Notes: generated by a model from the letters alone, not told the origin. Shown: positions 1 through 8,787, numbered from the stretch's first letter. The stretch: DNA of 64,000 nt from Hyphomonas sp. (GCA_017792365.1 CP051229.1:1860001-1924000); one strand, 5' to 3'. Program-made: numbers and translations.

Positions 1-1
1 G

Positions 2-304
2 ACGGCCATCGTCGGTCTGTATGGCGCCCTGGTCTTCCCGTTCCGCTATTACATGCGCCGCCGCACGCCCCTGCACGCCCTGACCCGCTACATCCTCTCC
101 AGTCTCATCCTCTATGCGATCGTGATCGGCACCTTCGTAATCGGTTATGCGATGGGCCTGTTCCCCTATGACGAGCCCGGCGACATCGCGCTGATCTTCG
201 GCCTGATGTGGATCGGCTTTATGGTCGTGGCCTTCGTCATATATGGGATCCTGGCGACACAGCGCGCCCTGCGCGTCTTCCGCTCGAACATCACCAAGGT
301 CTGA
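2..304 (+). CDS. C-terminal part of an integral membrane protein (partial)
   Basis: The frame is open from the left edge of the window, so the start lies outside it. An internal ATG at 53 is unlikely to be the real start, because the codons before it already encode a hydrophobic stretch (GLYGALVFPFRYY). The visible part has two further membrane segments, around ILSSLILYAIVIGTFVIGYA and ALIFGLMWIGFMVVAFVIYG, and ends in a short basic cytoplasmic tail (RVFRSNITKV). The family cannot be named from this fragment. The stop lies 25 bases before the nudC start on the same strand, so the two may be cotranscribed. Confidence 0.6.
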   Translation, partial: TAIVGLYGALVFPFRYYMRRRTPLHALTRYILSSLILYAIVIGTFVIGYAMGLFPYDEPGDIALIFGLMWIGFMVVAFVIYGILATQRALRVFRSNITKV

Positions 305-329
305 TCAAGGCCCAACTCACGAGGCTCAA

Positions 330-1271
330 GTGCCCAACACGGCGCCGTCATCGGCAATTCCGCTGGCAGACCACGCCATCGACCGCGCAGCCCACCTGCG
401 CCGGGACGAGGCCTGGCTGGACCAGGCGATCATGGCCGACAACGTCCAGATCATGATCATGCACGAGGGCCTGCCGCTGGTGACTGGCGGCCAATTGAAC
501 GGCCCCAGCGCGGTCGTCTGGCTTGGCCCGCAGGCCGTCAGCCTGTCGCCCAAGGCGCACCGCATCTTCCTCGGCCAGACTGAACGCGACGAACCGGTCT
601 TCGCGCTCGAACTCCCCGCCAGCTTCAGCCTCGACAACTCGCCTATCGCCGGACTGGGCGTCTTCCCGGACCTGCGCATGGCGCTTTCCGGCATGAACCC
701 GTTCGACGCAGGACTGGTCGCCACCGCACGCGCCATCTTCGAATGGCGTCGCCGTCACATCTATTGCGGGGCCTGCGGCGACAGGATGAAGAGCGCCGAA
801 GCAGGCTGGAAACACGTCTGCACCGACTGCGGAACCGACAGCTTCCCGCGCATCGACCCGGTCGCCATCATGCTGGTGGTCAAGGACGACAAATGCCTCC
901 TGGGCCGACAGGCGGCATGGCCTGCGGGCATGTGGTCGTGTCTCGCCGGCTTCGTCGAACCCGGCGAAAGCATCGAACAGGCCGCCGCCCGCGAAACGCT
1001 CGAAGAGGCGGGCATCCTCACCACGGGCCGCGCCGAATACCTCTTCTGCCAGCCCTGGCCGTTCCCATCCTCACTGATGATCGGCCTGATCGTCGAAGCC
1101 GCAACCGACGAGATCTCCGTCGATCCAGCCGAACTGGAAACCGCACGCTGGTTCAGCCGCGACGAACTGGCGGCGATCATGGCCGGCGAGCATCCCGAAG
1201 TTGTTCGCCCCCGCCCCATCGCCGTGGCCCACCACGTCATGCAGGCATGGCTCGACCGCACCGCAAAATGA
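330..1271 (+). CDS. nudC: NAD(H) pyrophosphatase, NUDIX family (NudC)
   Basis: Hydrolyses NAD(H), and in related enzymes removes NAD caps from RNA, giving NMN(H) and AMP. The middle carries a four-cysteine zinc ribbon (YCGACG followed by CTDCG), as in NudC. After it comes a complete Nudix box: GFVEPGESIEQAAARETLEE then AGI, matching G-x5-E-x7-RE-x2-EE-x-G. The SQPWPFPxS motif that marks NADH pyrophosphatases is present in variant form as CQPWPFPSS. I chose GTG at 330 because GAGG stands six bases upstream and the family homology begins soon after; an ATG at 243 would add 29 unlike residues. The protein has 313 residues, normal for alphaproteobacterial NudC. A strong terminator follows. Confidence 0.9.
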   Translation: MPNTAPSSAIPLADHAIDRAAHLRRDEAWLDQAIMADNVQIMIMHEGLPLVTGGQLNGPSAVVWLGPQAVSLSPKAHRIFLGQTERDEPVFALELPASFSLDNSPIAGLGVFPDLRMALSGMNPFDAGLVATARAIFEWRRRHIYCGACGDRMKSAEAGWKHVCTDCGTDSFPRIDPVAIMLVVKDDKCLLGRQAAWPAGMWSCLAGFVEPGESIEQAAARETLEEAGILTTGRAEYLFCQPWPFPSSLMIGLIVEAATDEISVDPAELETARWFSRDELAAIMAGEHPEVVRPRPIAVAHHVMQAWLDRTAK

Positions 1272-1273
1272 AA

Positions 1274-1298
1274 CGCCCCCGCCGGATCGGCGGGGGCG
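1274..1298. terminator. Bidirectional rho-independent terminator
   Basis: Perfect 11-bp inverted repeat CGCCCCCGCCG / CGGCGGGGGCG with a 3-base loop, flanked by AAA on the left and TTT on the right. It lies between the converging ends of nudC and the outer-membrane protein gene and can serve both. Confidence 0.85.
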
Positions 1299-1325
1299 CT
1301 TTGCAGTCCGATCGACAGGTTCAGA

Positions 1326-1805
1326 CTAGAACTTGCGAACGTAGGACAGCGAGTAGGCGTCAACTTCACCGCCATTGTCGAAGTCGTGGCGCGTGAAGTC
1401 AGCGCGCACGCCATCAACGGCCGTGAAGAAGAACTGACCGCCAACGCCATAGGCCCAGCCGTCTTCATCGCCACCCGGCGAGGTTTCCAGCTGTGAATAG
1501 CCAAGACGCGCGAACAGTTCGAACTGGTCGGTCACCGGCAGTTTGCCGAAACCGAACAGCCCGAGCTGGTTGTCCAGCTCAATGCCGCCGTCGTCATCAA
1601 CGCCGAAAGAGGCTTCGCCTTCGACCCCGAAGTGAGGACCGAAACCGACGCCAACCCGGCCCGTCAGAGCGCCCAGGTCGACATTGTTCGCGTCGAATTG
1701 GGTGTAGCCGCCGTTGACGTAGATGTTCGCTTCCTGCGCCTGCGCGGTCATCCCGAGCGAAGCCGCAGCCGCAATGGCCGAAACAGCGTAGATCGATGGT
1801 TTCAT
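1326..1805 (-). CDS. Small outer-membrane beta-barrel protein (OmpA-like/porin family)
   Basis: 159 residues. The N-terminus is a signal peptide (MKPSIYAVSAIAAAASLGMTAQAQ, cleaved after AQA), followed by alternating hydrophobic and polar stretches typical of an eight-stranded outer-membrane barrel (for example NIYVNGGYTQF, LTGRVGVGFGPHFGVEGEAS). It ends in SLSYVRKF, a C-terminal Phe signature recognised by the BAM machinery. The ATG at 1805 was chosen over an upstream in-frame start because the signal peptide begins there and GGAG lies about seven bases upstream. It probably adopts the barrel fold of OmpA/OprF N-domains; the substrate is unknown. The gene is monocistronic, converging on nudC. 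Confidence 0.8.
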   Translation of the reverse strand: MKPSIYAVSAIAAAASLGMTAQAQEANIYVNGGYTQFDANNVDLGALTGRVGVGFGPHFGVEGEASFGVDDDGGIELDNQLGLFGFGKLPVTDQFELFARLGYSQLETSPGGDEDGWAYGVGGQFFFTAVDGVRADFTRHDFDNGGEVDAYSLSYVRKF

Positions 1806-2162
1806 GGGAGTGCTCCAAAACCCCGGCCGGCCGCCGCGGGGATTCCTGGTCCCCGAAGTCATTTCCGTCCGGGCAAATTACCCGCCCAGCCGGGTCGATA
1901 TGGATGCAGTCGTGGGCTGCACAAAATTAAATCATCATAAGTCAAAAATTGAGCACGACTGCGTGGCGCCAAGAACACACGTAGATGAACGAAAATAAAT
2001 ACTGTCCGGTTCGCGCCGAATACCTTCGGGCGATTTGACAGTAACAGCGATTTATGGGTGACCCCGGCCCCGACGGCAGAGACGATCTGCGCGAAGCCGA
2101 TATGGCGACGCGATTGTGGCGGTGCAATGGCCTGCCTGAAGCCTGGCCAGCGGGGAGACAGA
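1806..2162. other. Intergenic region, promoter side of the barrel gene
   Basis: 357 bases between the barrel gene start and the 3' end of pheA. An AT-rich block at about 1923-1952 contrasts with the GC-rich surroundings and is a plausible promoter/UP-element area for the minus-strand barrel gene. I could not fix a -10/-35 pair. No coding frame here looks real. Confidence 0.4.
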
Positions 2163-3016
2163 TCAGCCCGGCGTCAGGCTCGCAGCCGTCTTCCGGTAGG
2201 GTGCAGCCGCAAACACGCCAAGGTGCCGGACCTCGCTCGAGAAGAACCCAAGCTCGTCCAGCGCGCGCTGCAGGCTCAGGTCTTCCGGATGCCCCTCCAC
2301 CTCGGCGTAGAACTGCGTGGCGGTGAAGGCGCCGTCGATCTGATAGCTCTCCAGCTTCGTCATGTTCACGCCATTGGTCGCGAACCCGCCCATCGCCTTG
2401 TAGAGCGCCGACGGCACGTTCCGCACCCGGAACACGAACGCCGTCACCCACTCGCCCTCGCCCCGCTCCGGTACGTCGCTGTCCAGCCCCATGATCACGA
2501 ACCGGGTCGTGTTGTGGGCCGCGTCCTCGATATTCTCCGCAAGGATATCAAGGCCATAGACTTCAGCCGCAAGCTTCGGCGCAATCGCCGCTTCTCCAGG
2601 ATCGCCCAACTCGGCCACTTCCCGCGCGGCGCCGGCCGTATCAGCAGTCGATTTGGCGACAATCCCCCGCTTGCGCAGGAAATTCCGGCACTGCCCCAGG
2701 CCCATCACGTGGCTGCGCGCCGAGCGGATCTGGTCCAGCGAAGCGCCCTTCACCCCCATCAGGTGGAACCGGATCGGCATGAAATACTCCGCCCGGATGT
2801 GAAGCGGCGACGTCGGCAGGAGGTGATGGATATCCGCCACCCGGCCCGCAATGGAGTTTTCCACAGGGATCATCGCGAGTTCGGCCTCGCCCGAGGCCGT
2901 AGCGGCGAACACGTCCTCGAACGTGGCGCACGGCAACGGCTCGAGGTCCGGATAGGTCTCCACACAGGCAATGAGTTTGCCCCCATCTCACCCTGAAATG
3001 CGATCTTGCCCGACAT
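2163..3016 (-). CDS. pheA: Prephenate dehydratase with ACT domain, frameshift near the 5' end
   Basis: Converts prephenate to phenylpyruvate in phenylalanine synthesis. The long frame (from 2963 down to 2163) carries the catalytic domain, with VENSIAG and the TRF motif (NTTRFVIMG) including the catalytic Thr, then an ACT domain for Phe feedback (GGFATNGVNMTKLES). The first 15 codons lie in another frame: ATG at 3016 has an excellent GGGAGG site and encodes MSGKIAFQGEMGANS, exactly the expected family start. The frames join around 2968-2972 if one base is added (or four, which would also allow the usual SHxA after GANS). As it stands only a truncated product could be made. The gene is divergent from the cytochrome c gene, a common alphaproteobacterial arrangement. 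Confidence 0.88.
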
Positions 3017-3208
3017 GAGGCCTCCCAGCTGCTCCGCCTCTATGCCCCGCGGGCCGATGAGCGCGCAACAGCCTGTTTCCGTGCGGCGTTTCGCCCTTTC
3101 CAGCCCAGTTGCTCCCTTTTCCCGCGCATGTCAGAAAACGCCCCGCCTGCGGCCTTCCGAATCCTCGATTCGAGGGCCCGAATCGATGGTCCGGCAAGGG
3201 TTCGATCC

Positions 3209-3952
3209 ATGGACAGTCTCTTCACCAACAAGGTGGCGTTCTCGTTGCTCGCGACTGGTCTCATTGTCATGGGCCTGAACGAGGTGTCCCACTCCTTCTT
3301 CCACGTCGAAGAGCACGAACAGCCCGGCATGTTCGTCGCCGTTCCCGACGCTGCAGAAGCTGGCGGCCCGATCGAGGAAGCAGGCCCCGTCGATTACTTC
3401 GCGCTGCTGACCGCCGCCGACGCCGCAGCCGGCGAACAGGTCGCCGTGAAATGCCAGCAATGCCACACCTTCACCCCCGGCGGTGAAGCCCTGCAGGGCC
3501 CCAACCTCTACGGCGTGATGGGTCGCGACGTCGCAAGCGTCGCCGGCTTCTCTTACTCATCGGGCGAAAACGGCCTCGAGGGCGTCGAAGGCGTCTGGGA
3601 CTACCAGAAGATGGACGAGTTCCTCGCCCGTCCGCGCGGCTTCGCCTCCAACACCGCGATGAACTTCGTCGGCCTGCGCCGCGAGACCGAGCGCGCCGAC
3701 ATCATGGCTTACATGCGCACGCTCACCAACGGCGCGCCGCTGCCGCTGCCAGAGCCGCTTCCTGAAGTCGAGGAAGTCGCAGAAACCGCTGAAGGCGAAA
3801 CCGCCGAAGGCGCAGAGGGAGCCGAACCCGCAGAAGGCGAAGCGCCTGCCGACGGCGCTGCAGCCGAAGGTGAAGCCGCCCCCGCCGAGGAAGCCGCGGA
3901 AGAAGCGCCGGCGGAGCAAGCTGAAGCAGCCCCCGCGCCTGCCGAGCAATAA
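3209..3952 (+). CDS. Membrane-anchored c-type cytochrome (CycM-like)
   Basis: 247 residues. An uncleaved N-terminal anchor (VAFSLLATGLIVMGL) tethers a periplasmic class I cytochrome c domain with the haem motif CQQCH and a distal Met in the NTAMNFVGL segment, as in cytochrome c552/CycM, which shuttles electrons from the bc1 complex to oxidase. After the haem domain comes a long tail of about 60 residues made almost entirely of Ala, Glu, Pro and Gly, low-complexity and strongly acidic. The start at 3209 begins just before the anchor; the open frame upstream to 3128 has no membrane or signal logic. Divergent from pheA, and 39 bases ahead of gluQ. Confidence 0.87.
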   Translation: MDSLFTNKVAFSLLATGLIVMGLNEVSHSFFHVEEHEQPGMFVAVPDAAEAGGPIEEAGPVDYFALLTAADAAAGEQVAVKCQQCHTFTPGGEALQGPNLYGVMGRDVASVAGFSYSSGENGLEGVEGVWDYQKMDEFLARPRGFASNTAMNFVGLRRETERADIMAYMRTLTNGAPLPLPEPLPEVEEVAETAEGETAEGAEGAEPAEGEAPADGAAAEGEAAPAEEAAEEAPAEQAEAAPAPAEQ

Positions 3953-3991
3953 CCGGCTCCACTTCCTGATCGCGCGCACTAGTGTGCAGGT

Positions 3992-4861
3992 ATGACCTGC
4001 ATCACCCGCTTTGCGCCCAGTCCGACGGGCCTCCTACATCTCGGTCACGCATACTCCGCGATCACGGCCCACGACTTCGCCCGCGCGCACGGCGGCCGCT
4101 TCCTCCTCCGCATCGAGGACATCGACACAACCCGCTGCCGCCCCGAATACGAGCAGGCGATCTTCGAAGACCTCGAATGGCTCGAGCTGACATGGGAAAC
4201 GCCCGTCCGCCGGCAATCGGATCATTTCGTCGACTATGCAGAAGCTCTCGAAAAGCTGCGCGCACTTGGCGTGCTCTATCGCTGCTTCCGCACCCGCAGC
4301 GAAATCGCGGAAGCCTCCGCCAGCGCGCCGCAGGCGGGCGATCCCACCGCGACTCAAGACGCCCCGATCCTCGGCCCGATCAGCGCCGACGAAGAAGCCG
4401 ACCGCCTCGAACGCGGCGAAACGTTCGCATGGCGGCTATCGCTGAGTTGTTCACAGGACCTGCTAGGCGAGAAATTCACCCAACTGGGTTTTAGAGAGAC
4501 CGGCGCTGGACCGAACGGAGAACAGGGCGCGATCAGCGCGCGACCAGAAGCTTGCGGAGATGTCATACTCGCGCGGAAGGATACTTCCACAAGCTACCAC
4601 CTGTCCGTCGTCCACGATGACGCCCTGCAGGGCGTGACCCACATCATCCGCGGCGCCGACCTCTTCGACGCTACGCCGGTCCACGTCCTGCTCCAGGCGC
4701 TGCTCGGCTACCCGACGCCCATCTATCATCACCACAAGCTGCTGCTCGGCCCCGACGGCAAACGCTTCGCCAAGCGCGACAAGTCCTTGACGCTGGCCGC
4801 CCTTCGGGCCGAAGGGGTGACGCCCGCCGACATCCGGCGGCGGGTTGGGCTTCCCACGTGA
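3992..4861 (+). CDS. gluQ: Glutamyl-Q tRNA(Asp) synthetase
   Basis: A shortened glutamyl-tRNA synthetase without the anticodon-binding domain; it attaches glutamate to queuosine-34 of tRNA(Asp). The class I signatures are seen as HLGH (residues about 17-20) within TRFAPSPTGLLHLGHAYSA, and a KMSKS-like KRFAKRD near the C-terminus. The 289-residue length fits GluQ rather than GltX (about 470). Only one cysteine remains in the region where the E. coli enzyme has its zinc-binding cysteines (YRCFRTRSEI), so the zinc site is probably absent. The stop overlaps the GTG of the next gene (GTGA), indicating translational coupling. Confidence 0.92.
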   Translation: MTCITRFAPSPTGLLHLGHAYSAITAHDFARAHGGRFLLRIEDIDTTRCRPEYEQAIFEDLEWLELTWETPVRRQSDHFVDYAEALEKLRALGVLYRCFRTRSEIAEASASAPQAGDPTATQDAPILGPISADEEADRLERGETFAWRLSLSCSQDLLGEKFTQLGFRETGAGPNGEQGAISARPEACGDVILARKDTSTSYHLSVVHDDALQGVTHIIRGADLFDATPVHVLLQALLGYPTPIYHHHKLLLGPDGKRFAKRDKSLTLAALRAEGVTPADIRRRVGLPT

Positions 4862-5730
4862 CACCGACGACGCCGCTGACAACATCGCCCTCATCGCTCG
4901 CAGGCCCGGCCTTCATGGTCGCCGGCGCGATTGCTGTCGGCTATGCGCCCATCGGCCTGCGCCTCTCCGAGTTTGACCCGCAGGCCACCGCCTTCTGGCG
5001 CTTCGTCCTCGCCATCCCGATCATCGCAGCGCTCGCGATCCGGTTCGAGGGCGGCATTCGCAAGCCCTCCGTGTTCAGCGTGCTGACCGGCCTCTTCTTC
5101 GGTCTCGACATCGCGCTCTGGCACGCAGCACTGGTCCGCACCTCCGTCGCCAACGCCACCTTCATCGTCAATCTCGGCGCGATCGCCGTCGGCCTGCTGG
5201 CCTGGTGGGTGCTGAAGGAGCGCCCCTCCCGCCTCTGGCCGATCGCAGCGATCGTCGCGGTCGCCGGCGCGTGGCTCCTGTCCAGCGGCGCCGCAGTCGG
5301 CGGCGTCGGCGCGACCGAAGGCGATCTCATCGCCGCAGCCGCCGCCTGCGCCCTCGCCTTCTACTTCCTCTTCGGAAAGATCGCCCGCCAAACCACGCCG
5401 CCGATCAACGTGATCTTCTGGGCCACGATCGCATCCGCCGCCGTCGCGCTCACCGCCAGCCTCATCATGGGCGAAACCCTGACGCCCCCATCCGCCCAGT
5501 CGATGATCGTCCCCCTGTCGCTCGCCGTGATCGCACATGGCGCCGGACAGACGCTGATCATGGCCGGCCTCGGTCGCACATCGGCAGGCCTCGCCGGACT
5601 GCTCATCCTGTTTCAGCCGATCACGTCCGCGATCGCCGCAGCCGGCCTGTTCAACGAGAACCTCGGCGCCGTTCAGCTGTTCGGCGCCGCGCTGATCCTC
5701 GTCGGCGTATGGCTCGCCGGACGCCGCTGA
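4858..5730 (+). CDS. EamA/DMT-family transporter
   Basis: 290 residues with about ten hydrophobic segments arranged as two repeats of five, the layout of drug/metabolite (EamA) exporters. Examples are GPAFMVAGAIAVGYAPIGL at the start and LFGAALILVGVWLAGRR at the end. The second repeat contains the typical AHGAGQTLIMAGLGRTSAG loop and FQPITSAIAAAGLFNENL. GTG at 4858 overlaps the gluQ stop. The substrate cannot be deduced; related proteins export amino acids or metabolites. Confidence 0.87.
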   Translation: MTPTTPLTTSPSSLAGPAFMVAGAIAVGYAPIGLRLSEFDPQATAFWRFVLAIPIIAALAIRFEGGIRKPSVFSVLTGLFFGLDIALWHAALVRTSVANATFIVNLGAIAVGLLAWWVLKERPSRLWPIAAIVAVAGAWLLSSGAAVGGVGATEGDLIAAAAACALAFYFLFGKIARQTTPPINVIFWATIASAAVALTASLIMGETLTPPSAQSMIVPLSLAVIAHGAGQTLIMAGLGRTSAGLAGLLILFQPITSAIAAAGLFNENLGAVQLFGAALILVGVWLAGRR

Positions 5731-5836
5731 AGCGAGGGTTACAAGCACCGGAACTTTCAGATAGAAAGGAACAGCCTGACCCGCGCGTAACCCGGCGGGG
5801 ATGAGATTACGGTGAGTAAAGCGAGCGTCGGCAGCA

Positions 5837-6334
5837 ATGAGACCGGAAGATCACGAGACACGCCCAACCGCTGAGCAAGCCACGCTCGAACCGCCCGCCT
5901 GCGTGCTGAGACATGTCTCGAAGACCTCGCGCGCCGTCATCGCCGCCTTTGATCCGGCCTTCGCGCCGATCGGCCTCACCGGCCATCAGTACAACCTGAT
6001 GACGACCCTCAACAACAACGGCGAACTCAGCGTCGGCGCCCTCGCCAGCGCGCTGGGCATGGACGCATCCGGCATCCCGCGCGCAATCCGGCCGCTTGTC
6101 AGCCAGGGCCTGATCCAGGTCGAACGCGGCTCCGACCGCCGCCAGCGCGTGCTCAGCCTGACAGACGCCGGCCGCCAGCGGATCGCCGAGGCGACAGAGG
6201 TCTGGCGCGAAGTCCAGACAGAGCTGATGGACACGATCGGCGCCGAGCGCTGGGTCACGCTGATCGACGACCTGCGCGACATCCGCAACGCCGCCATGGC
6301 CTGCTCGACCCGCGCCCCGCGCCAGTCTTCCTAA
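5837..6334 (+). CDS. MarR-family transcriptional regulator
   Basis: 165 residues. A winged helix-turn-helix domain occupies the middle: helix-turn-helix around LTGHQYNLMTTLNNNGELSV and LASALGMDASGIPRAIRPL, then the wing with the MarR D-x-R motif (GSDRRQRVLSLT). Flanking helices would form the dimer interface. MarR proteins usually repress a neighbouring gene or themselves and respond to small aromatic ligands. The likely target is the EamA exporter upstream or the aldehyde dehydrogenase downstream, but no clear palindrome was identified. Confidence 0.85.
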   Translation: MRPEDHETRPTAEQATLEPPACVLRHVSKTSRAVIAAFDPAFAPIGLTGHQYNLMTTLNNNGELSVGALASALGMDASGIPRAIRPLVSQGLIQVERGSDRRQRVLSLTDAGRQRIAEATEVWREVQTELMDTIGAERWVTLIDDLRDIRNAAMACSTRAPRQSS

Positions 6335-6466
6335 GAATCCGCCTGACGCGCATTCGCGACCGGCGCGCTTGCCAGCTGCGGCATAAGGCGCGAGCTTTCG
6401 GAACACAGGCCCGCCCCCGCCGTTCTTTGGGCGCGCCGCAATCGTTCACACAAGCAAATCGGTCCC

Positions 6467-7831
6467 ATGCCCCTCACGAGCACCAACCCCGCCACCGGCG
6501 AAACCATCAAGACCTACGAAGAGATCACCGACAGCGAGCTTGAGAACGCCCTCGCCCGCTCGCACGACACCTTCCTGCGCCACCGAAAGCACGGCTTCGA
6601 CAAGCGCGCCGAACGCATGCAGGCCGCAGCCGACATCCTCGAAGCAGAAACCGAAGACTTCGCCCAGCTCATGACGGCCGAAATGGGCAAGCCCATCGCA
6701 CAGGCCCGCGCCGAAATCGGCAAGTGCGCCGCCGCCTGCCGGTTCTACGCCGAAAACACGGAAGGGATGCTGCGCGACGAGAAGCGCGAGTCCGACAAGC
6801 AAGGCAGCTTCATCCGCTATCTGCCCATCGGGCCGGTCCTCGCCGTCATGCCGTGGAACTTCCCCTTCTGGCAGGTCTTCCGCTTCGCCGCGCCCAACCT
6901 GATGGGCGGCAACACCGGCATCCTCAAGCACGCCTCGAACGTTTCCGGCTGCGCACTGGCGATTGCTGACATCTTCAAACGCGCAGGCTTCGAGGACGGC
7001 GCCTTCCAGACCATCCTCGTATCCTCCGGCCGCATCGAACGCATCCTGCGCGACGACCGCGTGCGCGCCGCCACGCTGACCGGCTCCGAAAAGGCCGGCG
7101 CCGCCGTCGCCAAAATCGCCGGCGAGGAAATCAAGAAGACCGTGCTCGAACTCGGCGGCTCCGACGCCTTCATCGTCATGCCGTCCGCCGACATCGACAA
7201 GGCCGTCGAGGTGGGCGTCACCGCGCGCATCCAGAACAACGGCCAGTCCTGCATCGCTGCAAAACGCTTCATCGTCCACGCGGACATCTACGACCAGTAC
7301 CGCGACAAGTACGTCGAACGCATGTCGGCGCTGAAGGTCGGCGACCCCACCGACGAGACCAACGACATCGGCCCGCTGGTGAACACGGATGCGGCCGAAA
7401 CCCTCGCCCGTCAGGTCGAGGAAACGGTGTCCGCCGGCGGCAAACGCGCAACCGGCGCAAAGCCCCTCGACCGCACCGGTGCGTTCTTCGAGCCCGGCGT
7501 GCTGGAGAACATCCCAAAGGACTCACCCGCCTACACCGACGAATTGTTCGGCCCCGTCGCCCTGATGTTCAAAGTCGGCTCGCTCGATGAAGCCATCACC
7601 CTCGCAAACGACCACCGCTACGGGTTGGGCTCGTCCTTCTGGTCAAGCGACAAGGCCGAGATCGAACAGGCGATCAACACGCTCGATGCCGGCTCCACCT
7701 TCGTGAACCAGATGGTCGCCTCCGCCCAGTCCCTCCCCTTCGGCGGCGCAAAGAAATCCGGCTACGGCCGCGAACTCGCCTCCGAAGGCCTCAAGGAATT
7801 CCTCAACACCAAGACCGTCGCGATCAGCTAG
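6467..7831 (+). CDS. NAD(P)-dependent succinate-semialdehyde dehydrogenase (ALDH superfamily)
   Basis: 454 residues, the length of the short GabD/Sad group. It carries the cofactor segment PVLAVMPWNFPFWQVFRFAA, the general-base Glu in KKTVLELGGSDAF, and the catalytic Cys in NNGQSCIAAKRFI. It ends in PFGGAKKSGYGRELASEG, highly typical of succinate-semialdehyde dehydrogenases. It would oxidise succinate semialdehyde to succinate (GABA or 4-hydroxybutyrate degradation), though related ALDHs take other short aldehydes. Followed by a repeat-rich intergenic region. Confidence 0.88.
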   Translation: MPLTSTNPATGETIKTYEEITDSELENALARSHDTFLRHRKHGFDKRAERMQAAADILEAETEDFAQLMTAEMGKPIAQARAEIGKCAAACRFYAENTEGMLRDEKRESDKQGSFIRYLPIGPVLAVMPWNFPFWQVFRFAAPNLMGGNTGILKHASNVSGCALAIADIFKRAGFEDGAFQTILVSSGRIERILRDDRVRAATLTGSEKAGAAVAKIAGEEIKKTVLELGGSDAFIVMPSADIDKAVEVGVTARIQNNGQSCIAAKRFIVHADIYDQYRDKYVERMSALKVGDPTDETNDIGPLVNTDAAETLARQVEETVSAGGKRATGAKPLDRTGAFFEPGVLENIPKDSPAYTDELFGPVALMFKVGSLDEAITLANDHRYGLGSSFWSSDKAEIEQAINTLDAGSTFVNQMVASAQSLPFGGAKKSGYGRELASEGLKEFLNTKTVAIS

Positions 7832-8175
7832 CCCAAGGCCTGTATCACCCAGTCATTCCGGGCGAAGGCGCGAAAGCGCCGAAGACCCGGAACCCAGCCG
7901 TCCGAAGCAACTTCAGCATCTCAGACGCCTCATCCTGAGCTTCTCGAAGGATAGGCGCGAGCACGTCCCCGCAACGCTCTTCTCTCCTCCCGAGCGGGGG
8001 GGAGACCAAGAGGGGGGCCGCCGTCAACATCGGCCCCCTGTCCAGCAATCGCCCCGCTCGGGTCCTTCGGACCACCTCCCCCGCTCGGGGGAGGATCCGA
8101 ACCGGACACCAGCCCCACGATCCTCATCCCGGCATGCACAGCGAACCAGGGCTCCTGGATACAGCCTTCAGCGTC
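7832..8175. repeat. Intergenic cluster of dispersed palindromic repeats (cluster A)
   Basis: 344 non-coding bases holding at least three repeat units that recur at 20.7-21.4 kb. (1) GTCATTCCGGGCG... ending AGACCCGGAACCC, 7852-7896. (2) GACGCCTCATCCTGAG followed by CTCGAAGGAT, about 7925-7952. (3) a 34-base unit at 8061-8094 whose reverse complement matches 20755-20788 at 33 of 34 positions. A further palindrome, TCCTCCCGAGCGGGGGGGA, lies near 7986. Such REP-like units are common between genes in this lineage. No gene is seen. Confidence 0.75.
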
Positions 8176-8787
8176 CTAACCCGCCGCCGCGCCCAACCCC
8201 TCCAGCCGCGCATCTAGCCCCGCGCGCACCTCCGGCCACTCAGCCTTGAGAACCGAGAACCACGCCGTATCGCGGATCCGCCCATCCGGCAGCACCATGT
8301 GCGCCCGGTGGATGCCCTCGAACCGCGCCCCCAGCCGCGCCACAGCCCGGAACGAGCGCACATTCGTCGCGTCCAGCTTCAGCTCGATCCGGTTCAGCCC
8401 CAACTCCTCGAACCCGAGCGCAAACAGCAACCGCTTGCACGACGGATTCACCGCCCCGGCCCAGAACGGCTTGGCGTACCAGGTATTGCCGATCTCCACT
8501 TTCCGGTTCTTCCACGACGGCTGCAGGTAGCTGGTCGCGCCGGCTGCGGCTCCGCTGGCCTTGTCCACCACTGCCCAGGTGAACTCCTCCCCGGCCGCGC
8601 TCCGACCCGCATACCAGTCAAACCACGTATCGAAATTTCCGCCGTGCGTTCCGCCATGCTGGTTGATCGAATGAAACCGCCACAGGTCCGGGTCCGCAGC
8701 CGCCGCGCGCAACGGCTCGCGGTGCGTAGCCGCCAGAGGCTCAAGGCGCACAAACTGGTTCTCGAGCACGGCGGGCGCAAACGTCAT
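8176..8787 (-). CDS. GNAT-family N-acetyltransferase (RimJ/RimL-like)
   Basis: 203 residues starting at ATG 8787; the open frame continues upstream but without homology. The beginning LENQFVRLEPLAATH is typical of RimJ/RimL-type acetyltransferases, which use acetyl-CoA to modify N-terminal amines or small molecules. The core is seen as KVEIGNTWYAKPFWAGAVNP, then LGLNRIELKLDATNVRSFRA and VARLGARFEGIHRAHMVLPD, matching the acetyl-CoA-binding strand-helix and the usual ArgLeuGly segment. Substrate unknown. Its start is 69 bases from the divergent glycosylase-like gene. Confidence 0.85.
   Translation of the reverse strand: MTFAPAVLENQFVRLEPLAATHREPLRAAAADPDLWRFHSINQHGGTHGGNFDTWFDWYAGRSAAGEEFTWAVVDKASGAAAGATSYLQPSWKNRKVEIGNTWYAKPFWAGAVNPSCKRLLFALGFEELGLNRIELKLDATNVRSFRAVARLGARFEGIHRAHMVLPDGRIRDTAWFSVLKAEWPEVRAGLDARLEGLGAAAG

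Noticed and set aside
3723-3962. Leu/Arg-rich minus-strand frame over the cytochrome tail
   Set aside because: Produced by the Ala/Glu repeat codons of the cytochrome C-terminus read in reverse.
4891-5748. 285-codon minus-strand frame rich in Gly, Asp and Glu
   Set aside because: Complement of the EamA gene; composition is typical of an antisense frame in GC-rich DNA.
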